From a virus, in IMG/VR virus record IMGVR_UViG_3300043438_000055, positions 1-64,000 of that record: a stretch of 64,000 nucleotides of DNA; one strand, 5' to 3'. Under the pieces are notes generated by a model that saw only the letters and a list, made by a program, of their open reading frames with translations, had not been told where the DNA came from and did not search any database. Of the stretch, positions 14,644 through 26,500 are shown in pieces. Position numbers and translations under genes: made by a program. Position 1 is the first letter of the stretch, and each line of letters starts with the position of its first letter.

Positions 14644-14995
14644 TCTTTGTAGCAGAGATGTCACTTATTTCTTGAGGAGGAACATGTTCAACAACATCAT
14701 ATCCTACACCTCTACCAAAGTTAATAGACTCAATGTCAGGAATGATTATTAGTCTCACTTTGTTTTCTTCAATAAGATCTATTAGTTCTTCTGATAGATT
14801 CATCATTATTTGATATGCTGACCAAGGGTTCTTTTCATCTTGCTTAACATCTCGTACACATAGCAAGACCTTCTTTCCCTGGTTTAACTGTTGATCAATT
14901 AACCATCTGTGACCTTCGTGCCATGGTTGCCATCTTCCAATGAACATAGCGTAGCCATCTGTCTTTCTATTTCCTTCAGCTAAAATATTCTGCAT
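14609..14995 (-). CDS. Cytidylyltransferase-like nucleotidyltransferase
   Basis: A 128-residue protein with the HxGH-type nucleotidyltransferase motif (GRWQPWHEGHRWLI, H26-E-G-H29) and the C-terminal signature ISATKIRE (113-120). Enzymes of this fold transfer a nucleotide to a phosphorylated small molecule and release pyrophosphate. The substrate is unknown. It partners with the APS-kinase-like gene just upstream (16-base overlap) and the sulfotransferase, so activation of sulfate or of a sugar/alditol phosphate are both open. It is the 3' end of the operon and converges with the plus-strand gene. Confidence 0.82.
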   Translation of the reverse strand: MQNILAEGNRKTDGYAMFIGRWQPWHEGHRWLIDQQLNQGKKVLLCVRDVKQDEKNPWSAYQIMMNLSEELIDLIEENKVRLIIIPDIESINFGRGVGYDVVEHVPPQEISDISATKIREQLKTEGKL

Positions 14996-15414
14996 ATACG
15001 TTTGATTTGATCCACACTCTTCTCTATAGAAGTGTTAGATGTATTAATAATTGAATCTATATTATCTCTATTTGGAACTTCAAAGTCTTCCACTTTAAAT
15101 TGATCTCTACCTCTATCTTCTTCATATATAAGATAGATCCACTTAACATCTCTAGTTAGACTGCTTAGATACTGTCTAGCTTCTTCATAAGGATACACTA
15201 GTGATAGAACAACATTGTGTCCTTTGTAGCTTAAATACTTTGCTATGTCACTAGCTCTGTTTAAGTTTTTAATCCTACCTTCTCTACTGTAGTCTTTGTT
15301 ATTAAACATGTCTCTTAAGTCATCACCATCTATGTGGTGGAATCCCTCTGCCATAAACTTTTTAGCTAGGGTTGTCTTGCCTGATGCAGGCTGTCCAAAA
15401 ATAACTATTATCAT
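14980..15414 (-). CDS. APS-kinase-like P-loop kinase
   Basis: A 144-residue protein with a Walker A motif GQPASGKT (7-14), the IDGDDLR segment (28-34) and a stretch aligning with adenylylsulfate kinases (SREGRIKNLNRASDIAKYLS, then VVLSLVYPYEEAR). APS kinase makes PAPS, the sulfate donor of sulfotransferases. A PAPS-dependent sulfotransferase is encoded directly next to it (4-base overlap), which strengthens the reading. It is shorter than typical CysC (about 200 residues), and other small-molecule kinases share the fold, so the substrate is inferred. Confidence 0.75.
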   Translation of the reverse strand: MIIVIFGQPASGKTTLAKKFMAEGFHHIDGDDLRDMFNNKDYSREGRIKNLNRASDIAKYLSYKGHNVVLSLVYPYEEARQYLSSLTRDVKWIYLIYEEDRGRDQFKVEDFEVPNRDNIDSIINTSNTSIEKSVDQIKRICRIF

Positions 15415-16229
15415 TTTGTATATCTAAATTGTTGAAAAAACCATTGATAATTATCAAAGATCCAATTACTAACATCCTTACCTAATAAAGCTTTTGCTTT
15501 AGAGGGTACAGGTTCTAATCTAGTACGAATAGTATGGTCACCAAAGCTTCCATACACTTCATCATCTTCTTTAGTTACTTGCTCTATGTTGTCCCAATCA
15601 TGTTGGTAATATGGAATGCCTAAGTATTGATATATCCTTGTCATCTCTGTATCAGGATATAAACACAAGTCTTCAAATCTAACAAATAACATGTTCTTAT
15701 CTGTACCCATTCTAAATATCTCTTGTAATCTTTCAATAGCAAGACCAACAGGTTGACTCTGTGCCCATATGTCTATACGTTTTGGAACTGTTGTTCCTTG
15801 CATCTGTGCCCAATTGAGAATAGCATTAGCCTTATCAGGATTCTTTCTATAGTTGTTTTCCATAGAAGCAAAGATATCTCTAAGGTCCCTGACCATGCAT
15901 ATAATCTTTGGCTCTGGATGAATGAAGTTTAGGAAGTCATAATGTATTCCCCATCCTCTACTCTTATCTACAACATATTTCTTATCTGTAATAGCATTGT
16001 AATAAGCAATCATTCCTTCTTTACAGAATGCTTGGAATGCAGCTTTCATCACCTGTGAGTCTTGAGCTTGAAACTCTGGACTGTCTGTGTAATTACCTCT
16101 AGCAGCAAACACCAATTCAAGAACACCACTAGTTGGTGTAGCATATACGTCTGGGTTTTGTGCTAATATGTTTTGTAACAATGTTGAACCTGCTCTTGGT
16201 AATGAGCTTTGATAGAATATATTTTCCAT
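15411..16229 (-). CDS. Sulfotransferase (PAPS-dependent)
   Basis: A 272-residue protein with the 5'-phosphosulfate-binding loop SLPRAGSTLLQ (9-19), the 3'-phosphate-binding segment VRDLRDIFAS (113-122), and RFEDL (184-188) followed by PDTEMTRIYQYLGIPY, all typical of the Sulfotransfer_1/3 superfamily. These enzymes transfer sulfate from PAPS to hydroxyls of glycans or peptides. Cytoplasmic, no signal peptide. With the kinase and nucleotidyltransferase downstream and a GT9-like enzyme upstream it forms one operon from the promoter at 17123-17154. The acceptor is not known; phage fibre glycans or host surface glycans are the candidates. Confidence 0.85.
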   Translation of the reverse strand: MENIFYQSSLPRAGSTLLQNILAQNPDVYATPTSGVLELVFAARGNYTDSPEFQAQDSQVMKAAFQAFCKEGMIAYYNAITDKKYVVDKSRGWGIHYDFLNFIHPEPKIICMVRDLRDIFASMENNYRKNPDKANAILNWAQMQGTTVPKRIDIWAQSQPVGLAIERLQEIFRMGTDKNMLFVRFEDLCLYPDTEMTRIYQYLGIPYYQHDWDNIEQVTKEDDEVYGSFGDHTIRTRLEPVPSKAKALLGKDVSNWIFDNYQWFFQQFRYTK

Positions 16230-16230
16230 A

Positions 16231-17106
16231 TTAAGATTTTAAAGATGCAATAACTTGATCTACATTAAATATTTCTGTTTCATTGTTATATGGAAACTCT
16301 AATAGGTTTCCTGATATATCAAACTTCTGCAAGTATGCATTACGTAACTCAGGCTTCTTGGTGAATGGATTACATACAATGTTATCATGTACATGATGTC
16401 CAAACACTTTAGGTTTGTTACACACCCAAAGGACTGTAGAAGGTTTATTCATAGCAGCAGCTGCGTGATGGCCAAAGCTATCCATAAACAATCTCTTACT
16501 ACTAAGTTCTATAAGAACAGCTAGTGCTCTGAAGTTGTCTGTAACAGGAGTGGTGAAGTCATAACCAATCTGATCTTCTCTTCTTATGTGTACAATGTTA
16601 TATTCATTTTTAAACTCCTCAATAACAGGACCTATAACACATGTAGGGATGTCTCTAGCCCATGAGTATTTCAACTCTTGTCCTGGAGCACCACCATTTG
16701 TTTGTAATAATAAAATAGGTTTGTCAGATGTAAACTTCTGACCAAAGAATTTACGTTCTCTATCTGTAAGATAGAGCTTAGGTATGCTACTCTCAGGAGC
16801 GTCAATGCCAAACATCTTTGTCCATGTGAGACTCAAATGTTCATTCTGCATAAGATGTTCTGTCTGTATATATGGATCATGTCCAAACACTTTAAACTCT
16901 TTATCCTCTATAAAATCTTCATAGAAGTATTGTGTCATACCAAAAGAAAATGAGCGATACACAAAGGGGTTGTTTATAAACACCTCTGGGTAACCGCTCA
17001 TTACAATTAATTGACTATCAGGATATTGTGTATGAATTGCTTCACATACAGATGTGGCAAGTATACACTTACCTATACCACCATTGATTTGAAAAATGAT
17101 ATTCAT
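16231..17106 (-). CDS. GT9-like (heptosyltransferase fold) glycosyltransferase
   Basis: A 291-residue protein with a GGIGKCILATSVCEAI opening (9-24) of the GT9/ADP-heptose transferase fold, a middle segment PILLLQTNGG where nucleotide-sugar binding starts, and the C-terminal DSFGHHAAAAMNKPSTVLWV, equivalent to the conserved SG.sHlaaalg.P.v.l pattern of GT9 enzymes. Donor and acceptor cannot be read from sequence. First gene of the sulfotransferase operon. It resembles in fold domain 4 of the plus-strand fusion enzyme but lacks the cysteine finger. Confidence 0.78.
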   Translation of the reverse strand: MNIIFQINGGIGKCILATSVCEAIHTQYPDSQLIVMSGYPEVFINNPFVYRSFSFGMTQYFYEDFIEDKEFKVFGHDPYIQTEHLMQNEHLSLTWTKMFGIDAPESSIPKLYLTDRERKFFGQKFTSDKPILLLQTNGGAPGQELKYSWARDIPTCVIGPVIEEFKNEYNIVHIRREDQIGYDFTTPVTDNFRALAVLIELSSKRLFMDSFGHHAAAAMNKPSTVLWVCNKPKVFGHHVHDNIVCNPFTKKPELRNAYLQKFDISGNLLEFPYNNETEIFNVDQVIASLKS

Positions 17107-17122
17107 AATTTAGCTTTATAAG

Positions 17123-17154
17123 CAAAGGTATACATTGCTTATAATAAAACCAAA
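17123..17154 (-). promoter_or_regulatory. Bacteroidetes-type promoter for the sulfotransferase operon
   Basis: On the minus strand: TTTG (17151-17154), 20 bases, TACCTTTG (17123-17130), full consensus. The start of transcription is expected about 17116, ten bases before the ATG at 17106. It should drive the GT9-like, sulfotransferase, APS-kinase-like and nucleotidyltransferase genes. Confidence 0.85.
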
Positions 17155-17164
17155 TTATTTAATA

Positions 17165-17542
17165 TTATTTTGCTGTAGTGGTAGTAGTGGTAGTTGTAGC
17201 AGGAGCACTAGTAGTTGTACTAGTTGTAGTTGTTGAATCTACAAACACTGCTGCAGCTAATGCGTCTAATAAAGCTTGATCAAGATTAGCAGCTTCCACT
17301 CTAAATGATTGTGCATCTGGGCTATTAGGTAACCAGTCACTAAACAAAGTGTTGAAGTTATTAATAGCATGATATGTCTTTGGACCTGTGTAGCCTACTG
17401 GCTTACCTGCCCATACGTTGTCTATCACTGCTTGTGCTTCTGCTTGTACATCTGCAATAGCTACCTGTACGTTTTGTGTGTCAGAAATTACCTGCACTGT
17501 ACCAAAACCAAAAATGTGGATTGTATTCCATGCGTTTGCCAT
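17165..17542 (-). CDS. Fibre-associated protein with poly-Thr C-tail
   Basis: A 125-residue protein. The first 100 residues (MANAWNTIHIFGFGTVQVIS, then ADVQAEAQAVIDNVWAGKP, YHAINNFNTLFSDWLP) form a small alpha/beta domain that I recognise as a recurring Bacteroidetes phage protein without known function. The C-terminal ~25 residues are Thr/Ser/Ala (STTTTSTTTSAPATT...). It follows the giant fibre gene by 20 bases in the same direction and is probably co-transcribed with it, so a fibre accessory or decoration role is likely. Confidence 0.65.
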   Translation of the reverse strand: MANAWNTIHIFGFGTVQVISDTQNVQVAIADVQAEAQAVIDNVWAGKPVGYTGPKTYHAINNFNTLFSDWLPNSPDAQSFRVEAANLDQALLDALAAAVFVDSTTTTSTTTSAPATTTTTTTTAK

Positions 17543-17562
17543 AGTTGTTATTTTTTGTAAAG

Positions 17563-20500
17563 TTAAATTAAATTATTGTTTTTAAGTATATTTTCTATTA
17601 TTTTTATTCTATCTTTTAAGCTATCATTCTCAGCTTTAAGTTCTTTGAAAGCGTTTACATAAGAAGCATATATGGCATCCTTCTCAAATTGTAGGATTGG
17701 ACTACCACCTTGTTCAACTATCACCTCAAGACCATTCTCATCCACTCTAGATAGTGGGTTTGTTTCCACTACACAAGACATTACTTGTTGTACTTCCTGT
17801 GCTATGAAACCATATTTCTTATGACATGATGTATCACCATTCCAGCAATAGCTTACAGGCCTCAACTTAACAATATCATCTAGACCAAAGCAAGTATCTT
17901 GAATAGTATTCTTTCTTCTACAATCAGAAATACCACCACCCCATTGACACAAGTTATTTACAAATGTGTAGTTATTAGCTACACCTGGAATACAAGAACC
18001 AATAATGTGAGAGTTAGTTGTGCTATTACTACAGTTATATGTACCACCTAAAATTGTTGACCAAGGAGAAGAAACATTTATTAAATTGCAACATCCACCC
18101 CCCATAAACGAACAATCAGCATATGTAAGATTACCATATCCGCCAACTACAACAGAGCGACAACCATTTGCTATATTATATAAACCACCACCTATTGTTG
18201 ATTCATATCCTGATGCTGTGTTTCCTACACCACCCCCTACAAAAGAAACATATCCTGATGCAGTATTTGAAGTGCCTCCTGTTATAGCACTTCTTGTATT
18301 TGAAGCAACGTTGTTTGTTCCGCCTGCAATTACTGACATAGCACCACCTATGGTATTGTTACTACCTCCTCCACCTATTGTAGAACAGTTAGCACTTGCA
18401 AAGTTAGAACTACCACCACCTACTGTTGAATTTATTCCTAATGCACAGTTACTTGTACCTCCACCAACAAATGAACGACCACCTGTTGCTCTATTTACAT
18501 AGCCACCTGAAACTGTTGAATAAGCTCCTGATGAACTATTATTATAACCTCCTCCAACAAAAGCTCTTGGGCTTGTGGCACAGTTATCGCTACCACCTGC
18601 TGTTGTAGACCAAACACCTGATGAAATGTTTGCTTGACCACCTCCAACAAATGAACAAGCTCCTGTAGCTGTGTTTGAAATACCACCTCCTACTGTTGAG
18701 CGATAAGCTGATGCTGTATTAGAACTACCTCCTCCAACAACACTTGAATAACTACTTGATATATTAGAATTGCCTCCTCCAATAAAAGCAAAATAACAAG
18801 AAGCTGTATTATTACTACCGCCTACTACAGAACTTCTATAGAAATTGGCAGTATTTGTGAAACCTCCTCCTACAAATGACCAACCTCCTGATGCAATGTT
18901 ATATCTTCCACTAAATGTTCCTGAACAACCTCCTGATGCAGTGTTTTGTAATGCACCACCTACAACAGAATGTCCTGATGATGCTATATTTAATTGTCCA
19001 CCACTAACAGTAGCGTGTCCTGCTGATGCTATATTAGTATTACCGCCTCCAATAGTTGAACAAGCCCCTGAAGCTGTATTTACAGCACCTCCTGCAATAG
19101 CAGATGTATCTCCTGAAGAAGTGTTTGAATTACCACTACCAATAAAACTTCTATATCCTGATGCTGTATGGTTACGACCACCAACTATTGTTGCCCAAGT
19201 AGTAGAAGCTGTATTTAAATAACCACCAACAACTATTGCATATTCACCCCCACACGCTTTGTTACCATAACCACTACCAACAAATGAGAACGTAGTTGCA
19301 GCTAAATTACTTTGACCTCCTGCTACCACTGAAGCAACTCCTGATGATGTATTACCTTGACCTGAAGCATATGCAAACCCACCATTTGCAAGGTTGCCAC
19401 ACCCTCCTGATATTATGGAACAAGCTCCTGAAGCTATGTTATATAAACCACTTCCTATAAATGAGTTACAACCACTTGCTGTACCTGAATCACCACCTGC
19501 AATTGCTGCGTATATTGCACTAGCTGTGTTACCATTACCACTTCCAATAAATGCTCTAGCTCCAGAGGCAGTATTTACATTACCACCTGCTACTGTTGCG
19601 TGAGCTCCTGTTGCTCTATTCTGAAATCCTCCTCCAATAAAACTATACGCACCTGCTGCACTAAATGTTGGTGCCACTGTAAATGCACAAGCAGCAAGAC
19701 TCCAAGTACCTCCTGATGTATTATTACCTACACCTCCACCTACTACAGCACCATAAGCTAAACAACCTGATGTTGCATTATATACATTATTGCAGTTACC
19801 ACCACCAATAAATCCACCAAAAGCTGCAGCATAGTTTCTGCATCCTCCGCTAATAGCAGAACTTAAACCTAATGCTTGGTTTCCATAACCGCCGCTTACT
19901 GTAGAACCACCATTACCTGCTGCTTCATTACTTAATCCACCTCCTATAGATGAATACGCACCTGATGCAGTATTTACTCTACCGCCTGCAATAGCAGCAT
20001 TACTACAAGATGCAGTGTTGCAACAACCACCGCCTATTGCTGAATGTGCTCCTGAAGCTGTATTATTTCTTCCTCCTGCTACAGTAGAAAACCCTCCTGA
20101 AGCAGAATTATAATAACCGCCTCCAACAGAAGAGCAACCACCACCTGCTGAAATACCATATCCACCACTAACTGTTGCATAAGCAGTTGTAGCTGAGTTT
20201 AGTCTACCACCACCAACAGTTGTCCAATATGAAGATGATGTATTACCACACCCACCACCTAAAAATGAACAAGCTCCTGAAGCTGTGTTACCTTGACCAC
20301 CTGCTACTACTGATTTAGCTCCACTTGCTATATTAGAAAGTCCTGAACCAACAAATGAATTAGTTCCACTTGCTGTGTTTGTATCACCTCCTGCTATGGT
20401 ACCATAACCTGCACTTACAGTGTTATTTGCACCACCACCAATTGTTCCATGTATTACTGCTGAATTGTTTCTTCCACCTGATACTGTTGAATAAGTACCT

Positions 20501-23500
20501 GATGCAGTATTATTACATCCTCCTCCTGAAAATGAATAATCTCCTGTAGCTTTTACAACTCTACCACCAACTACAGTGCTATGACTTCCTGTTGCACAGT
20601 TAAAAAGACCTCCTCCTACAAATGCTCTTGTATTTACTGCTTGGTTCAATTCTCCTCCTACCACTACAGTATAATTATTTGATGAAGTGTTAGAACATCC
20701 TCCTCCTACAAATGCACAATTACCATTAGCAGTGTTTGCTCTTCCTCCTGATACTGTTGAATGGGCTGCTGAAGCAAGATTGGCTTGACCTCCTCCTACT
20801 GTAGAAAAACCACCACTTGATGTATTACTAAATCCACCTGCTATTGTTGAATAGCACGCAGATACTGTATTTAAATAACCACCTGCTATTGTAGCCAAGT
20901 AACCACTAGCTGAGTTTCCTCTACCACCACCTACTGTCGATTGTCCATTAGAAGATGTGTTACTAGCTCCCCCACCTACTACTGAACAGTTTCCTGATGC
21001 AGTATTACCAAATCCTCCTCCTATAAAACCACGATACCCTGATGCTGTATTACTAGCTCCACCTGCAACTATAGAATCTGCACCATTTGATACATTGCTT
21101 CTACCTCCTCCTATAAATGACCAAGTACCTGATGCTGTGTTAAGACAACCACCAACTATTGTAGCAAAAGTATTAGTAGCCCTATTCTGAAATCCTCCTC
21201 CTATAAAACTAAAATCACCTGCCGCACATATTGTAGGTGCAACATTAAATCTTTGACCATTCCAAGTACCACCTGTTGTATTACCACCTACACCACCTGC
21301 TATTGTTACAGCACAAACTTTTGCACCACAAATATAGTTTGAACTACCCCCACCAATAGCTGCAAACCCATTACCAAATGCAGTAGATACACTACAAATA
21401 AAATTTTGATAGCCTCCTGATATTGTAGAATAACTTGCAGAGTTAGTATTAAAATACCCACTCAATATAGATGCATAAGGTTTAGGGGCACTATTACCAA
21501 ATCCACCACCAATTATCGATAAGTCACCTGATGCTATATTGCATCCGCCTCCTAAAACAACAGAACAAGCATTTGAGGCTGTGTTATTTGCACCACCTCC
21601 AACAATTGAATGTCCACCTGATGCTGTGTTTGAGTTTCCACTGCCAACAAAAGAACGACTTCCTGAAGATATATTTCCTAAACCACCTCCTATTGTTCCT
21701 TCATATCCACTTGATGTATTTGCTCTACCACTTCCTACAAAAGAATATCCTGATGAAGCTGTATTACCACAACCTCCTGCTACTGCTGCTCTATAAGATG
21801 ACGCTGTATTATTTTGACCTCCTCCTATAAATGAATGTGCACCACTAGCATTATTGCTTTGACCTCCACCAATAGCAGCACAAGCTCCTGAAGAACTATT
21901 TAATTTACCACTACCTATAAAGGAATGACTTCCTAATGAAACGTTATTACACCCACTAGCAATACCTGACATATCTCCTGTAGCACAGTTTTGCAATCCT
22001 GCACCAACAAAAGCTCTTGCATTTGTTGCAAGGTTTAATTCACCTCCTGCTACAACTGAATATATACCACTAGCTGTATTTGCACATCCTCCACTTACAG
22101 TAGAACAAGCCCCTGAAGATGTGTTAGCTCTACCTCCTGCTACACTTGCAAAAGCACCTGAAGCAACGTTTTGCTGTCCACCTGATACAATTGCTCTTCC
22201 TCCTGTGGCTGTATTTAAAATACCTCCTCCTACAGTTGAAAAATCTCCTCCTGCTGTATTTCCATATCCACCACTGACTGTTGTATTACAAGATGATGCA
22301 TTATTACACGCACCACCACCCACTGTAGAACTTGAATATGCGTTAGCACAATTTTTATAACCACCTGATACAGTTGAATAACTTCCTGTTGCTCTATTCT
22401 GAAATCCTCCTCCTATAAAAGAGTATTGACCTGCAACACATTTAGTTGGAGCAACTGTAAAATCACAAGCTGCTAAAGACCAAGTACCCCCTGTAGTGTT
22501 GTTTCCAATACCACCTGCTATGGTAGCACCAAGAACTAAACAAGATGATGTAGGGCTGCAAATTATATTACATAATCCTGCTCCAACAAATGAATAAATA
22601 CCACCTGCATAGTTTACACCACCACCAACTATTGTTGATTCTATGGCTGATGCTACGTTTGCATATCCTCCACCTATAAACGAATAACATCCTGATACAG
22701 TATGACCTCTACCGCCACCAAGGAATGACATACAGTTGCTCACTGTATTAGAAAATCCACCTACCGCTGAAGAATATCTTGAACTTACAGTATTTCCATA
22801 TCCACTTCCTATAAATGAACTAGTTGCTGTAACTGTGTTCCTATCTCCACCTGCTATTGTTGCAAAATTTCCACAAGCTACGTTCGTACATCCACCTCCT
22901 ACAGCAGCATATACTGCTGAAGCTATGTTACTTTGACCTCCTCCTACTGTAGAACAAGCTCCTGAAGCTGAGTTTAGATAACCTCCTGCAACCACAGAGT
23001 GAGAACCTGATGCAGTGTTTGCCTGACCGCCTAATATAGCTGCTCTATATCCACTTGCAGTGTTAGCCCATCCTCCTGCTACAACAGTTTGATAATAACT
23101 TGCTGTGTTAGCACATCCATTTCCAACAAATGAACCAACTCCTGAAGCTGTGTTACCTTTTCCACCAACCACTGCTGACTCTCCTGACGTTGCAGCATTA
23201 GCACATCCTCCACCTACAAAACTACAAGCCCCTGATGCAGTGTTTGATATACCACCTGCAACTGTTGAGTTTGCTCCTGAAGCACAGTTACTTGTTCCTC
23301 CTCCTATAGTGGAACGATTACCTGATGCTCTATTTATGTAACCACCTGATATTGTAGAATATGTATTTGAAGCACTATTATTATAACCTCCACCTACAAA
23401 CGCTCTTGGACTTATAGCACAGTTATCACTACCTCCTACAACTGCAGACCAAGCACCTGTTGCAGTATTTGCTTGACCACCTCCAACTGTTGAACAGTTA

Positions 23501-26500
23501 CCTGATGCAGTGTTACCTTGACCACCTCCAATAAATGACATATTTGCTGAAGCTGAATTACCACTACCCCCTCCAATAAAAGAATTTGAATTTTGTGTTG
23601 TATTAGAAAGACCTCCTGCTATAGCAGAATATGTACCCACTGAAGCATTAGCTGAACCACTTAAAGAACCACTATATGCTCCTGAAGAAGTATTTGTTAC
23701 ACCACATCTTACTGAAGAACATAATCCTGCTCCAAGCACAATAACAGCACTAGAACCAACATTTATACCTGAGCTACCAGAGCTACCACTTGTACCTGAC
23801 GTACCACTGGTGCCAGAAGTTCCACTTGTTCCTGAGCTACCACTAGTTCCTGTTGTACCACTAGACCCACTAGAGCCTGTTGTACCAGAGGTTCCTGTTG
23901 TACCAGACGTACCACTTATAGCTGATGTACCACTAGAGCCTGAAGTACCTGTGGTACCTGACGTACCACCTGTACCATTGGTTCCACTTGTACCACTTGT
24001 ACCTGTAGTTCCAGCTGTACCTGAGGTGCCATTAGATCCATTAAGACCTGATGTTCCTGAGGTACCTGTAGAACCTGAGGTTCCTGATGTGCCATTGACA
24101 CCACTACTGCCTGAGGAACCAGATGTTCCTGAAGATCCAGAAGTACCTGTGGTTCCAGAGGTTCCACTTGTACCACCTGTTCCATTAGTGCCAGACGTGC
24201 CACTAGAACCTGCTGAGCCACTAGAGCCAGAAGTTCCTGTTGTGCCACTTGTTCCACTTGTTGCAGACGTACCACTAGATCCACTTGTACCTGTAGTACC
24301 ACTAGTTCCAGAAGAGCCAGTCGTACCACTAGTACCACTTGTTCCTCCTGTTCCATTAGTTCCACTTGTACCTGATGTTCCTGTGGTACCAGATGTACCA
24401 TCTATTCCTGAAGACCCTGAAGATCCTGATGTTCCTGTTGTTCCTGAAGTACCTGAGGTTCCTCCAGATCCATTGGTGCCTGACGTACCACTAGTTCCTG
24501 TAGTTCCACTTGTTCCTGTTGTACCGCTACTACCACTGCTGCCAGAAGTGCCAGAAGTACCTGAAGAACCATCACCTCCTGATGCACCATCAAGATTTAC
24601 TATCCATGATGTATAAGTACCACTACCTACTGTTCTAGTAGGTGCTGCGAATGATAAAGATCCTGTTGCTGGGTTATATGAAATTACCTCACACTCTTGG
24701 AAGTTGTTTGCATCATAAACCACAATGATTGATTGGGCCACTGTATAAGCCAATCCTAATCCTACAATGATTGTCCCAGCATTGCCTAATGTAAAAGTAG
24801 AAGATGATGTTGTTGCATATCTATCTCCTTGTAATCCTGAGGTACCACTCGTACCACTTGTCCCAGTTGTTCCTGATGTACCAGCTGTACCACTAGAGCC
24901 TGCACTACCACTAGAACCACTTGTTCCTGTTGTTCCACTTGTTCCAGAAGTTCCTGTAGTTCCAGAAGTTCCTGTAGTACCACTAGATCCTGAGGTGCCT
25001 GTAGTGCCACTTGTTCCACTAGTACCTCCAGTACCATCTGTTGCAGATGTTCCTGAACTTCCTGATGTTCCAGAAGTACCACTAGTACCTGTAGTGCCTG
25101 ATGTACCAGCACTACCACTTGTTCCACTAGTTCCACTTGTTCCTGTTGTACCTGAAGAGCCAGAAGACCCTGTTGTTCCTGAGGTGCCAGAAGTACCTCC
25201 TGTACCATCAGTGCCACTTGTTCCACTGGTTCCTGCAGTACCAGATGTTCCAGATGTTCCAGAAGTTCCACTTGTTCCTCCTGTACCATCAGTACCTGAA
25301 GTTCCACTTGTACCACTTGAACCTGCTGTTCCACTAGATCCTGCTGTTCCACTAGTACCACTAGTACCAGTTGTACCAGAGGTTCCCCCTGTTCCATCTG
25401 TACCACTAGTTCCTGACGTTCCTGTTGTACCTGCTGTACCACTTGATCCTGAGGTTCCTGAACTGCCACTAGTACCTGTAGTACCTGAAGTGCCACTGGT
25501 ACCTGCTGTACCTGATGTACCTGTAGTACCAGCAGTTCCTGAAGAACCTGATGTACCAGAGCTACCTGAAGTTCCTGTGGTTCCACTTGTACCAGATGTG
25601 CCATCTGTACCTGAAGTACCTGATGTAGCACTTGTACCTGATGAACCTGAGCTTCCAGAAGTACCTGTTGTACCACTTGTGCCAGTTGTACCACTAGTCC
25701 CTGATGTACCATCAGTACCACTTGTTGCAGAAGTACCATCTGTTCCACTTGTACCAGACGTACCAGTAGTTCCAGAAGTGCCAGAGGTTCCTGACGTACC
25801 ATCAATACCTGAAGTACCAGAGGTACCACCTGTAGCTGTGAAGTTTGCAATAGTACCATCACCTCGTATATATTGAGCTGCTGATCCTGTTGCTACAACG
25901 TTTATAGTTCCTGAAGAAGTTATAGGGGGTGTTGTAATGCTGAATGCTGGAGGCATGGCAAGTTGTACACTTGTCACTGTTCCTACAGACCAACTTCTAT
26001 TTGCTGATAAGTTTTGTGTTAAACCATTGATGCTCAACGTTCTAGTTGTAGGCACTGGTGTATATCCTAATGCAGATATAATATCTCCTTGTGTAACAGG
26101 AGTGGCAGACGTCACAAGACCTTTGCCATTCACAGCCACCTTTAAAAAGGTGTTGCTTCCATAGACATTAGGATTGACTGTCTGTAATGTAAGAGTTGTA
26201 GGAGAACCTGTCATACCAGTTCCTGTCACGTCACCAACAATGATGATGACACCAGAAGGAACAGCAATATTTATAGGAGTGATGTTAGTCACTAATCCTT
26301 TTGTGTTCACTGTTACTACTGGAACCTGTGTAGTGGAACCATATGTTCCTGGGTTAGGATTAACACTAGCCAATGTAAGGACAGCAGAGCCTGGGCCACT
26401 AGCTGTACCATCTCCTGTTAGTGCTGTGATATAAGGACCTGATGGTTGGTATGATGTATTATCTAAGCTACCATCCCCTTTGACAAAGTCAGAAGAGGTT

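Noticed and set aside
18020-23341. Several plus-strand ORFs with PPP and EAVF repeats opposite the fibre head
   Set aside because: Antisense reflection of the 45-bp NTASG repeats; same explanation as for the collagen part.
18000-25830. Regular DNA repeats as a possible CRISPR array
   Set aside because: The repeats are coding, vary in sequence, have no unique spacers and keep one reading frame over thousands of bases.
23810-25876. Long plus-strand ORFs with V-P-[ELV] repeats opposite the fibre
   Set aside because: They are the antisense mirror of the GTS triplet repeats; the periodic DNA keeps the opposite frame open. No start signal or domain.
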